The notes beneath the pieces are model-generated. The model saw nothing but the letters and a program-made list of their open reading frames with translations, was not told where the DNA came from and did not search any database. A program made the position numbers and the translations under genes. Below are positions 1 through 11,349 of a stretch of DNA of 64,000 nt, one piece after another. The stretch's first letter is position 1. Each line of letters starts with the position of its first letter. The stretch is taken from positions 53,021,112 through 53,085,111 of the forward strand of contig OX235265.1 in NCBI GenBank assembly GCA_944472135.2, given 5' to 3'. Origin of the DNA: Trichobilharzia regenti. Its lineage: Eukaryota > Platyhelminthes > Trematoda > Strigeidida > Schistosomatidae.

Positions 1-277
1 TGTTTCCCTGAGAGCTTTTAATTTGACTTGGATTGTCCCTTGTACGATATAGTGGTCTGAACCAACGTCTGTTCCTCTTCTTGCTTTTGTGTCCAGTAGG
101 CTGCACCTCCACTTCCTTCAGCAGCATTGAGATGAAGTCAATTCGGTTTTTGGTTCGCCCATCTGGTGACAACCATGTAGCCTTGTGGATATCTTTGTGT
201 TTGTATACGCTGCCACCAATCACCTGTTCGTTAACATTATAATCATCGTCATTAACTTCGTTCAAAACATTTACCAC
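1..277 (-). pseudogene. RTE-clade LINE endonuclease fragment, array copy 1 (cut by window start)
   Basis: Read on the minus strand, this is the C-terminal part of an apurinic-like endonuclease of an RTE retrotransposon, with the recognisable stretch VYKHKDIHKATW, then SPDGRTKNRIDFISM. The same fragment is seen complete at 4366-5287 and 9376-10297. It is cut by the window edge, and the reading frame breaks just after the ISMLL stretch. Confidence 0.8.
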
Positions 278-286
278 ATTATTATT

Positions 287-314
287 ATTATTGTTATTAT
301 TATTTGATCCACAA
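287..314. repeat. ATT/GTT-rich microsatellite in the array unit
   Basis: A short run of ATT triplets interrupted by GTT lies directly beside the truncated 5' side of the RTE endonuclease fragment. It is repeated at about 5297-5324 and 10307-10334. Confidence 0.8.
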
Positions 315-502
315 ACTCACCGTCATTGGTTACAATTTTTAGATAAATTTATGTAAATTAGAGTAAAGTCTGAAGAAGATCTAATTGAAAGCAATATTGT
401 TCGCTTATATGTCTTGTTCTATTATCGTCAGATTTCCGAACACAATCCTGACGAGGCTAAGTAAAGGACAAAAAGTCCATTCATACTTCTACTCTATCTC
501 GT

Positions 503-686
503 CTCGTGGATACAAAACACAAGATTGATGTTAACAAGGCTTTCAAAGTCATCTACAGTATACTGACCAATCTTAATTTTACGTAGTCTTCGTGTGTTAC
601 ATATTACAGAAGCTGTCGGAATCCACCTAAAGAAACCTACCTTTTGTATAGAAAAGAAGTTGTTTCAGACACTTCCCTTATCTTGT
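503..686 (+). pseudogene. PLE endonuclease C-terminal relic (array copy 1)
   Basis: Plus strand, two short frames. The first (503-583) reads KHKIDVNKAFKVIYS and ends in TAG at 584. The second (606-686) reads TEAVGIHLKKPTFCIEKK and on to FQTLPLSC. Together these match the end of the GIY-YIG endonuclease region of Penelope-like elements, typically a hydrophobic VIY stretch followed by EA..I...KP.LC.QK. The relic has a frameshift and stops and is non-functional. Confidence 0.72.
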
Positions 687-1156
687 CCATCAAGGTTCTA
701 ATGGCCCTAATTTGTTCTATAAATTTTCTCGATTTTTATTTGATATTCCACTTAATATTACAATTTTATGCTCATAACTTATGCGTCTTTCTTGAACTAC
801 AATTCCATTGATCTTAACACATCGATGTTATTTTAATATCAATATCGTTAACGACGATTGCTATAGGATATTTTGTATATATAAATGCATATATAATTGT
901 ACAGCCAGAGGAGGAACTCATCGAAAAGGATATTCTTTGCTCGAACTTTCTTTGATTTAGACATATAAATAAGTTGCTTTCTGAGTCTGATCAATAAACA
1001 AAGACTCAAGGCGACAATTAACAGAAGTAACTATGCAGCCAAACTTATTTCCATAGAGAAAACGAGATCTATGCTGTCCTGTGAAACCTAACAGCATCCT
1101 CACGATAGTGTCACATTCCACTGTTTTACCAATTTACATGTACATGTGGACACACG

Positions 1157-1329
1157 TACATGGGGAATGCCAATGAGTTTCTGCAGGTTGGGGCTACAGA
1201 ACATATCCCAAAGTGGTTGCAACAACAAATAAAATCACCGAATACAACTAATGTCCAGTATCATCTATAGCAAAGAGCATCATAGAGACGAGTCACAAGG
1301 TTGATTTCAGTAATGCCTTTAAATCCGTA
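1157..1329 (+). pseudogene. PLE GIY-YIG endonuclease relic (array copy 1)
   Basis: Plus strand. 1157-1267 reads YMGNANEFLQVGATEHIPKW and on to QQQIKSPNTT, then TAG at 1268. An overlapping frame 1270-1329 reads AKSIIETSHKVDFSNAFKSV. This is the central GIY-YIG domain of a PLE: YIG.(T) is replaced by YMGNAN, followed by the EHIP.W block and the H.VD...AF block. It lies downstream of the C-terminal relic at 503-686, which is the wrong order for one element, so two insertions or a rearrangement are implied. Confidence 0.72.
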
Positions 1330-1350
1330 TGTAATACCATTTCCCTTATA

Positions 1351-4057
1351 TGTCTTGTTTTATTATAAAAAATCGGAATATTGAGTAATCTGAAGATAAA
1401 CATGCCTAAAATTAGGCTTTCATTAACTAACTCTACAGGAGCACTGAAATTAATTGATACACATAGAGAAGGCAAATTAGGTAATTTATCTTTTACTGCG
1501 GAAAACAAACAGGTATGGTTTTGAAGAGTCGGTGTACTTCACTGGCACGGGGTGTTTTTTATACCGCATTCTTTACGCGTTATTATTTCACTGATAGTAG
1601 CTCCGATGAACTGAATTTGTAAGAAGAAGCCTTTTTCGGAACTGTTGGTGCTTTGACTTGACTTGGCTTTGGATTCATTTTTTGTCGATGAATTTCTCTG
1701 TGTAACGGTTTTCAGCCAGTAACTGTTTAATATTACTGAACTCTTCCTTGAAACATTCATCAGAGCAGACTACTGCTGCTCTGTAGACCTAAGGGTATTA
1801 GATTGCGTGTGTACTTCAATGGTTTGAAGTTGAGAAAATTAGTATACTGACCAGGTGATTTAGGTTTACTGTAGACACTTCTTATTGTACCGTCCTATTT
1901 TCTTGTCATAAAGAAGTCTAGGGATGAAATATGGAGTTTCTTTCTTCCTCGAGGTTAAAATTAGTTTCAGGATGGATATCATATGAAGAATGTCAGTCAG
2001 TATTACACATGTAGTGAGACAATTTACCCCCTTTTTTACCAGAATTTTATATTTGTTTTGAACCACTGAAGATACAAAATAGAACGCTTGTGTTTCTTCG
2101 CATTATAGTTTTAATTATAGTATGAAGTTAAGTGAACTGGATTTATATATAAGCTGTTTCTGGATTTCAGTCGTATCAGATAATGTTTTAAAATATGAGG
2201 TTATTTGATCGACCTAGATAAGCTTTCATGTTATCATTTAGTAATGGCTGTTAATGTCACGCTTTTGGGTGTATTATGCCTTAATCTTCTGTAAACTGCT
2301 GTTTTGTTGTTACTGTGTTTAGTAGAATTTTAGATTTGTTTGTCTGAATACTTCTTGTTTTTAAGCACACTTATTATTTAAGTATGTGTGTTAATATGAA
2401 AGATATAGAATAAGAACACTTAGATTAATATGGTGGTAACTAGAGATGGAGCGAGGCCTCAGTCTTTGTCGATTTCAAACCGTAAACTTACAGGCCACAG
2501 TATATCAACACTATGAGATTTGATCTTAATCTCATCCATCATAGAAGTGATTCTAATGTCGTGTTATTGAATAGTCAGTACATGGATTATTAGTGGGTAA
2601 GTTACAATTAAGACCATTTAGTTACTTACTTCCATTGTGCAATAGGTAGAGTTCCTGATTTGACGTCTTCTGTGACCGGAATTCTCTCTTTAGCTTACAT
2701 TATTACCGAACAAACTTAGCATAGATTCAGTCAGCTTGATATATGTCCATGAAGTATGCATCAGGATCTATGGTATCAGTTGTACAATAGGCATTAAATG
2801 ACACAAATGCTGTAACACTGATAGTATTTTCACTGTATCGGGAATTTGAGTTGAGGAGATATATTGTATCGATTGAACAGCAAAACGTGCAATTCACAAT
2901 TTTACCTCATTTCTTCTTATGATTGTGGGCTTGTATTCTTCACTGGTACCATACCAGAATGAGACAATTTACTGTTTCGAGTGTGTTTATAACATATCCT
3001 AACAACGACGCTTATTGTACCGTTTCTCCGTCCATATAATGACATAAGCTATATATTATTTAGATATTTGACATTAAATTATGAATTAATAGAATTTTTA
3101 TGAGCTATTTATTTGGATGGCTTCAGAGTCGTTCCTACTATTTGACAGTAAATATTGCTTCATAGTCACATGCAGGCTTTAATCTTCAATAGAAAACATA
3201 TCAAATTACATTATTATGATTTCATGTTGCTATATGTGACCTATTTCTTCTGAAATTCTTCCTATTTGTTTGTATCCAAGTTGTTCTCACCCCATATCAT
3301 CTCCCACTGTGTCTTGATTTTTGAACACCTACTGTCTAATTTCTCTTTGTCACAAAACATACACTGAAAGTTTTATACAAAGCGACCAGTAATTTTTATT
3401 AAACTGAAGAGGATAATTCGTTCTTTGAGATAAGTAGTTTCAATAGTATTTTTACTTTGTATATTTAGTACTACTTATTAAAAATGTATAAATATTGTAA
3501 TTTTCAGTATAGATTTATTAACTGTGTGATTAATCACCCGTATAAATACCGCTATGTCGTAGTCCCCGTTAACTTTCTAACTATTCTGAATGAGGTTGAT
3601 TTCGAAAATATTTAGAAAAATTTTCAAACAGGGTGACAACAATCTCACCTGCAGATTTTTTTCACTGAAACAATTTCCTTATACCATATGAATACATATT
3701 AATTCTGGATAACATAATTGTGAAGGTATTAGTTTAATAACTTACTCGTACTCAAATTTCTATTTTAAAAGTAGAAAATCTCTCAACTTTTCAGATTCTG
3801 TTTAGTAATTCTTATTTGTTTACATTATCGTAGGGTATTAAATGAATCAATTTTATTATATGTGAAAACTGTTGTGTTGTTTATAATATTACTTCTCAGA
3901 AGAATGGATGCTTGGTGACCTAATTGAATAATATACAGTTTATTATAATGATGCTGTTTAAATTATCTCAAGCACACCTAGTTGATACCTTGAATTTCGT
4001 TTAAATGAGGCAATTAACAGTTTTAATTAGTGGGTCATTATAGTAAAAAGAAGAAAC
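1351..4057. other. AT-rich unassigned part of the array unit
   Basis: About 2.7 kb of AT-rich DNA, repeated at 6361-9067 and 11371-14077. Only short open frames occur (about 65-73 codons), without recognisable domains or coding bias. I see no gene, RNA gene or transposon end here. Confidence 0.6.
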
Positions 4058-4067
4058 TGAATATTGG

Positions 4068-4341
4068 TTTTACGGGTTGATCACGGATTGATATCAGTTA
4101 GAGAACCATTGAAAACCAGGGAGTACTGGACAGCTGCTGTTTCATCCTAGTTTGGGAATCATCGGCAGTACGCACCCACTGGGATTCGAACCCGGGACCT
4201 TCCGGTTACAAGGCAAGCTCGAATTCCATTCAGCCACTGGGACCCGATGATTCCCAAACTAGGATGAAACAGCAGCTGTCCAGTACTCCCTGGTTTCCAA
4301 TGGTTCTCTAACTGATATCAATCCGTGATCAACCCGTAAAA
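4068..4341. repeat. Foldback: 98-bp inverted arms around a tRNA-like loop
   Basis: The left arm 4068-4165 and right arm 4244-4341 are reverse complements with one mismatch seen. The 78-bp loop (4166-4243), read on the minus strand, resembles a tRNA. It has an A-box-like TGGCTGAATGG and a perfect Pol III B box (GGTTCGAATCC, inside 4181-4193), with the spacing of a tRNA gene. The acceptor and anticodon stems pair poorly, so it is not a working tRNA. The arms resemble the body of a SINE; a diverged relative of the arm lies at 24665-24740. A 12-bp direct repeat tgaatattggtt flanks the segment at 4058-4069 and 4377-4388. Confidence 0.88.
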
Positions 4342-4365
4342 CATAACGAATCCTTACAAACCCCA

Positions 4366-5287
4366 CTATAGAAAGTTGAATATTGGTTGTTCTGCTTCCG
4401 TTGTTCGTATTGTTGGGCGCGTCATAGGTGGCGGTCGATTTAGAAGTCTTTTGAAGTGTTCAGCCCAGTGTTTTCTTTGTTCCACCTCTTTGGTGATTGA
4501 CTTTCCATTGTCATCCCTTACTGGCTTAATCTGTGTCGAACTTTTGCCCGATAGGTGTCTAGTTGTTTGGTAGAGTGTGGCGAGGTCTCCTTTGCCTGCA
4601 ACTTGTTCTGCTTCGTTTTCCATGGCTTCATAATACTTTCTTTTGTCTTCCCTGGCACTCTTCTTCACTCTTTTGTTCAACGTATTGTAGCTTGCATTCA
4701 ACTCCTGTTTTTGTTGCTCGTCGGTGCACTGGATAATCTTTTGTTTCACTATCCTTCTCTCTTCTGTTAGTCTCCAAGTGTCCGTAGTGAGCCACTGTTT
4801 GTCCTGTTTCTTCTTTCTGCCTAGAACTTCCATGCAGGTGTGACTCTACACCGTTTTCAAGTTGTCCCAGTGCTTTTCGACGCCGACCTTTCCGCTGGTG
4901 TTGATTTGTGTCTCGGCTTTTTCCCTTATGTTTGCAGTGAAGATTTCTTTTGTAGCCTGGTCCTTCAGTTTTTGAGTGTTGAACTTGGCTTGTGATTTAT
5001 CTGCAGCTCCTGTTTCCCTGAGAGCTTTTAATTTGACTTGGATTGTCCCTTGTACGATATAGTGGTCTGAACCAACGTCTGTTCCTCTTCTTGCTTTTGT
5101 GTCCAGTAGGCTGCACCTCCACTTCCTTCAGCAGCATTGAGATGAAGTCAATTCGGTTTTTGGTTCGCCCATCTGGTGACAACCATGTAGCCTTGTGGAT
5201 ATCTTTGTGTTTGTATACGCTGCCACCAATCACCTGTTCGTTAACATTATAATCATCGTCATTAACTTCGTTCAAAACATTTACCAC
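4366..5287 (-). pseudogene. RTE-clade LINE fragment (endonuclease end and linker to RT)
   Basis: Minus strand. A 96-codon frame (5287-4997) covers the end of the RTE endonuclease (SPDGRTKNRIDFISM, containing the conserved D of the C-terminal active-site region), then goes out of frame. The following linker is readable in another frame (KFNTQKLKDQATKEIF) until a stop near 4840. A 155-codon open stretch (4833-4366) then continues through the basic EN-RT linker (VKKSAREDKRKYYEAMENEA) into the pre-RT region (HWAEHFKRLLNRPPP). It ends at a truncation just before RT motif 1, where the last residues come from flanking DNA. No RT catalytic domain remains. This subfamily differs clearly from the RTE copies at 20.7, 30.9, 46.1 and 56.4 kb. 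Confidence 0.88.
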
Positions 5288-5512
5288 ATTATTATTATTA
5301 TTGTTATTATTATTTGATCCACAAACTCACCGTCATTGGTTACAATTTTTAGATAAATTTATGTAAATTAGAGTAAAGTCTGAAGAAGATCTAATTGAAA
5401 GCAATATTGTTCGCTTATATGTCTTGTTCTATTATCGTCAGATTTCCGAACACAATCCTGACGAGGCTAAGTAAAGGACAAAAAGTCCATTCATACTTCT
5501 ACTCTATCTCGT

Positions 5513-6339
5513 CTCGTGGATACAAAACACAAGATTGATGTTAACAAGGCTTTCAAAGTCATCTACAGTATACTGACCAATCTTAATTTTACGTAGTCTT
5601 CGTGTGTTACATATTACAGAAGCTGTCGGAATCCACCTAAAGAAACCTACCTTTTGTATAGAAAAGAAGTTGTTTCAGACACTTCCCTTATCTTGTCCAT
5701 CAAGGTTCTAATGGCCCTAATTTGTTCTATAAATTTTCTCGATTTTTATTTGATATTCCACTTAATATTACAATTTTATGCTCATAACTTATGCGTCTTT
5801 CTTGAACTACAATTCCATTGATCTTAACACATCGATGTTATTTTAATATCAATATCGTTAACGACGATTGCTATAGGATATTTTGTATATATAAATGCAT
5901 ATATAATTGTACAGCCAGAGGAGGAACTCATCGAAAAGGATATTCTTTGCTCGAACTTTCTTTGATTTAGACATATAAATAAGTTGCTTTCTGAGTCTGA
6001 TCAATAAACAAAGACTCAAGGCGACAATTAACAGAAGTAACTATGCAGCCAAACTTATTTCCATAGAGAAAACGAGATCTATGCTGTCCTGTGAAACCTA
6101 ACAGCATCCTCACGATAGTGTCACATTCCACTGTTTTACCAATTTACATGTACATGTGGACACACGTACATGGGGAATGCCAATGAGTTTCTGCAGGTTG
6201 GGGCTACAGAACATATCCCAAAGTGGTTGCAACAACAAATAAAATCACCGAATACAACTAATGTCCAGTATCATCTATAGCAAAGAGCATCATAGAGACG
6301 AGTCACAAGGTTGATTTCAGTAATGCCTTTAAATCCGTA
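5513..6339 (+). pseudogene. PLE endonuclease relics, array copy 2
   Basis: Copies of the two relics described at 503-686 and 1157-1329, here at 5513-5696 and 6167-6339, with the same frameshifts and stop codons. Confidence 0.72.
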
Positions 6340-9077
6340 TGTAATACCATTTCCCTTATATGTCTTGTTTTATTATAAAAAATCGGAATATTGAGTAATC
6401 TGAAGATAAACATGCCTAAAATTAGGCTTTCATTAACTAACTCTACAGGAGCACTGAAATTAATTGATACACATAGAGAAGGCAAATTAGGTAATTTATC
6501 TTTTACTGCGGAAAACAAACAGGTATGGTTTTGAAGAGTCGGTGTACTTCACTGGCACGGGGTGTTTTTTATACCGCATTCTTTACGCGTTATTATTTCA
6601 CTGATAGTAGCTCCGATGAACTGAATTTGTAAGAAGAAGCCTTTTTCGGAACTGTTGGTGCTTTGACTTGACTTGGCTTTGGATTCATTTTTTGTCGATG
6701 AATTTCTCTGTGTAACGGTTTTCAGCCAGTAACTGTTTAATATTACTGAACTCTTCCTTGAAACATTCATCAGAGCAGACTACTGCTGCTCTGTAGACCT
6801 AAGGGTATTAGATTGCGTGTGTACTTCAATGGTTTGAAGTTGAGAAAATTAGTATACTGACCAGGTGATTTAGGTTTACTGTAGACACTTCTTATTGTAC
6901 CGTCCTATTTTCTTGTCATAAAGAAGTCTAGGGATGAAATATGGAGTTTCTTTCTTCCTCGAGGTTAAAATTAGTTTCAGGATGGATATCATATGAAGAA
7001 TGTCAGTCAGTATTACACATGTAGTGAGACAATTTACCCCCTTTTTTACCAGAATTTTATATTTGTTTTGAACCACTGAAGATACAAAATAGAACGCTTG
7101 TGTTTCTTCGCATTATAGTTTTAATTATAGTATGAAGTTAAGTGAACTGGATTTATATATAAGCTGTTTCTGGATTTCAGTCGTATCAGATAATGTTTTA
7201 AAATATGAGGTTATTTGATCGACCTAGATAAGCTTTCATGTTATCATTTAGTAATGGCTGTTAATGTCACGCTTTTGGGTGTATTATGCCTTAATCTTCT
7301 GTAAACTGCTGTTTTGTTGTTACTGTGTTTAGTAGAATTTTAGATTTGTTTGTCTGAATACTTCTTGTTTTTAAGCACACTTATTATTTAAGTATGTGTG
7401 TTAATATGAAAGATATAGAATAAGAACACTTAGATTAATATGGTGGTAACTAGAGATGGAGCGAGGCCTCAGTCTTTGTCGATTTCAAACCGTAAACTTA
7501 CAGGCCACAGTATATCAACACTATGAGATTTGATCTTAATCTCATCCATCATAGAAGTGATTCTAATGTCGTGTTATTGAATAGTCAGTACATGGATTAT
7601 TAGTGGGTAAGTTACAATTAAGACCATTTAGTTACTTACTTCCATTGTGCAATAGGTAGAGTTCCTGATTTGACGTCTTCTGTGACCGGAATTCTCTCTT
7701 TAGCTTACATTATTACCGAACAAACTTAGCATAGATTCAGTCAGCTTGATATATGTCCATGAAGTATGCATCAGGATCTATGGTATCAGTTGTACAATAG
7801 GCATTAAATGACACAAATGCTGTAACACTGATAGTATTTTCACTGTATCGGGAATTTGAGTTGAGGAGATATATTGTATCGATTGAACAGCAAAACGTGC
7901 AATTCACAATTTTACCTCATTTCTTCTTATGATTGTGGGCTTGTATTCTTCACTGGTACCATACCAGAATGAGACAATTTACTGTTTCGAGTGTGTTTAT
8001 AACATATCCTAACAACGACGCTTATTGTACCGTTTCTCCGTCCATATAATGACATAAGCTATATATTATTTAGATATTTGACATTAAATTATGAATTAAT
8101 AGAATTTTTATGAGCTATTTATTTGGATGGCTTCAGAGTCGTTCCTACTATTTGACAGTAAATATTGCTTCATAGTCACATGCAGGCTTTAATCTTCAAT
8201 AGAAAACATATCAAATTACATTATTATGATTTCATGTTGCTATATGTGACCTATTTCTTCTGAAATTCTTCCTATTTGTTTGTATCCAAGTTGTTCTCAC
8301 CCCATATCATCTCCCACTGTGTCTTGATTTTTGAACACCTACTGTCTAATTTCTCTTTGTCACAAAACATACACTGAAAGTTTTATACAAAGCGACCAGT
8401 AATTTTTATTAAACTGAAGAGGATAATTCGTTCTTTGAGATAAGTAGTTTCAATAGTATTTTTACTTTGTATATTTAGTACTACTTATTAAAAATGTATA
8501 AATATTGTAATTTTCAGTATAGATTTATTAACTGTGTGATTAATCACCCGTATAAATACCGCTATGTCGTAGTCCCCGTTAACTTTCTAACTATTCTGAA
8601 TGAGGTTGATTTCGAAAATATTTAGAAAAATTTTCAAACAGGGTGACAACAATCTCACCTGCAGATTTTTTTCACTGAAACAATTTCCTTATACCATATG
8701 AATACATATTAATTCTGGATAACATAATTGTGAAGGTATTAGTTTAATAACTTACTCGTACTCAAATTTCTATTTTAAAAGTAGAAAATCTCTCAACTTT
8801 TCAGATTCTGTTTAGTAATTCTTATTTGTTTACATTATCGTAGGGTATTAAATGAATCAATTTTATTATATGTGAAAACTGTTGTGTTGTTTATAATATT
8901 ACTTCTCAGAAGAATGGATGCTTGGTGACCTAATTGAATAATATACAGTTTATTATAATGATGCTGTTTAAATTATCTCAAGCACACCTAGTTGATACCT
9001 TGAATTTCGTTTAAATGAGGCAATTAACAGTTTTAATTAGTGGGTCATTATAGTAAAAAGAAGAAACTGAATATTGG

Positions 9078-9351
9078 TTTTACGGGTTGATCACGGATTG
9101 ATATCAGTTAGAGAACCATTGAAAACCAGGGAGTACTGGACAGCTGCTGTTTCATCCTAGTTTGGGAATCATCGGCAGTACGCACCCACTGGGATTCGAA
9201 CCCGGGACCTTCCGGTTACAAGGCAAGCTCGAATTCCATTCAGCCACTGGGACCCGATGATTCCCAAACTAGGATGAAACAGCAGCTGTCCAGTACTCCC
9301 TGGTTTCCAATGGTTCTCTAACTGATATCAATCCGTGATCAACCCGTAAAA
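9078..9351. repeat. Foldback with tRNA-like loop, second array copy
   Basis: Identical in structure to 4068-4341: arms 9078-9175 and 9254-9351, loop 9176-9253 with the B box on the minus strand. The array ends before a third foldback: the last unit is followed directly by unique DNA at 14087. Confidence 0.88.
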
Positions 9352-9375
9352 CATAACGAATCCTTACAAACCCCA

Positions 9376-10297
9376 CTATAGAAAGTTGAATATTGGTTGT
9401 TCTGCTTCCGTTGTTCGTATTGTTGGGCGCGTCATAGGTGGCGGTCGATTTAGAAGTCTTTTGAAGTGTTCAGCCCAGTGTTTTCTTTGTTCCACCTCTT
9501 TGGTGATTGACTTTCCATTGTCATCCCTTACTGGCTTAATCTGTGTCGAACTTTTGCCCGATAGGTGTCTAGTTGTTTGGTAGGGTGTGGCGAGGTCTCC
9601 TTTGCCTGCAACTTGTTCTGCTTCGTTTTCCATGGCTTCATAATACTTTCTTTTGTCTTCCCTGGCACTCTTCTTCACTCTTTTGTTCAACGTATTGTAG
9701 CTTGCATTCAACTCCTGTTTTTGTTGCTCGTCGGTGCACTGGATAATCTTTTGTTTCACTATCCTTCTCTCTTCTGTTAGTCTCCAAGTGTCCGTAGTGA
9801 GCCACTGTTTGTCCTGTTTCTTCTTTCTGCCTAGAACTTCCATGCAGGTGTGACTCTACACCGTTTTCAAGTTGTCCCAGTGCTTTTCGACGCCGACCTT
9901 TCCGCTGGTGTTGATTTGTGTCTCGGCTTTTTCCCTTATGTTTGCAGTGAAGATTTCTTTTGTAGCCTGGTCCTTCAGTTTTTGAGTGTTGAACTTGGCT
10001 TGTGATTTATCTGCAGCTCCTGTTTCCCTGAGAGCTTTTAATTTGACTTGGATTGTCCCTTGTACGATATAGTGGTCTGAACCAACGTCTGTTCCTCTTC
10101 TTGCTTTTGTGTCCAGTAGGCTGCACCTCCACTTCCTTCAGCAGCATTGAGATGAAGTCAATTCGGTTTTTGGTTCGCCCATCTGGTGACAACCATGTAG
10201 CCTTGTGGATATCTTTGTGTTTGTATACGCTGCCACCAATCACCTGTTCGTTAACATTATAATCATCGTCATTAACTTCGTTCAAAACATTTACCAC
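9376..10297 (-). pseudogene. RTE-clade LINE fragment, second array copy
   Basis: Same fragment as 4366-5287: endonuclease C-terminus at 10297-10007, linker, then the 155-codon open stretch 9843-9376. One substitution changes Leu to Pro in the middle of the 155-codon frame. The breaks (a frame change after ISMLL and a stop near 9850) are the same, so they predate the array. Confidence 0.88.
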
Positions 10298-10522
10298 ATT
10301 ATTATTATTATTGTTATTATTATTTGATCCACAAACTCACCGTCATTGGTTACAATTTTTAGATAAATTTATGTAAATTAGAGTAAAGTCTGAAGAAGAT
10401 CTAATTGAAAGCAATATTGTTCGCTTATATGTCTTGTTCTATTATCGTCAGATTTCCGAACACAATCCTGACGAGGCTAAGTAAAGGACAAAAAGTCCAT
10501 TCATACTTCTACTCTATCTCGT

Positions 10523-11349
10523 CTCGTGGATACAAAACACAAGATTGATGTTAACAAGGCTTTCAAAGTCATCTACAGTATACTGACCAATCTTAATTTT
10601 ACGTAGTCTTCGTGTGTTACATATTACAGAAGCTGTCGGAATCCACCTAAAGAAACCTACCTTTTGTATAGAAAAGAAGTTGTTTCAGACACTTCCCTTA
10701 TCTTGTCCATCAAGGTTCTAATGGCCCTAATTTGTTCTATAAATTTTCTCGATTTTTATTTGATATTCCACTTAATATTACAATTTTATGCTCATAACTT
10801 ATGCGTCTTTCTTGAACTACAATTCCATTGATCTTAACACATCGATGTTATTTTAATATCAATATCGTTAACGACGATTGCTATAGGATATTTTGTATAT
10901 ATAAATGCATATATAATTGTACAGCCAGAGGAGGAACTCATCGAAAAGGATATTCTTTGCTCGAACTTTCTTTGATTTAGACATATAAATAAGTTGCTTT
11001 CTGAGTCTGATCAATAAACAAAGACTCAAGGCGACAATTAACAGAAGTAACTATGCAGCCAAACTTATTTCCATAGAGAAAACGAGATCTATGCTGTCCT
11101 GTGAAACCTAACAGCATCCTCACGATAGTGTCACATTCCACTGTTTTACCAATTTACATGTACATGTGGACACACGTACATGGGGAATGCCAATGAGTTT
11201 CTGCAGGTTGGGGCTACAGAACATATCCCAAAGTGGTTGCAACAACAAATAAAATCACCGAATACAACTAATGTCCAGTATCATCTATAGCAAAGAGCAT
11301 CATAGAGACGAGTCACAAGGTTGATTTCAGTAATGCCTTTAAATCCGTA
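10523..11349 (+). pseudogene. PLE endonuclease relics, array copy 3
   Basis: Copies of the two relics described at 503-686 and 1157-1329, here at 10523-10706 and 11177-11349, with the same lesions. Confidence 0.72.

Larger units (their letters stand above)
4067..9076. repeat. Complete 5,010-bp tandem unit, copy 2 of array
   Basis: This is the first complete unit when phased from the right end of the array. It starts at the foldback and ends with the sequence ending in tgaatattg just before the next foldback. Contents: foldback 4068-4341, RTE fragment 4366-5287 on the minus strand, microsatellite about 5288-5314, PLE endonuclease relics 5513-5696 and 6167-6339, then AT-rich DNA without recognisable coding sequence to 9076. 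Confidence 0.9.

Noticed and set aside
1293..2066. Small minus-strand open frames in the array unit (66-73 codons)
   Set aside because: They are short, have no domain, overlap the PLE relic region or AT-rich DNA, and recur only because the unit is repeated.
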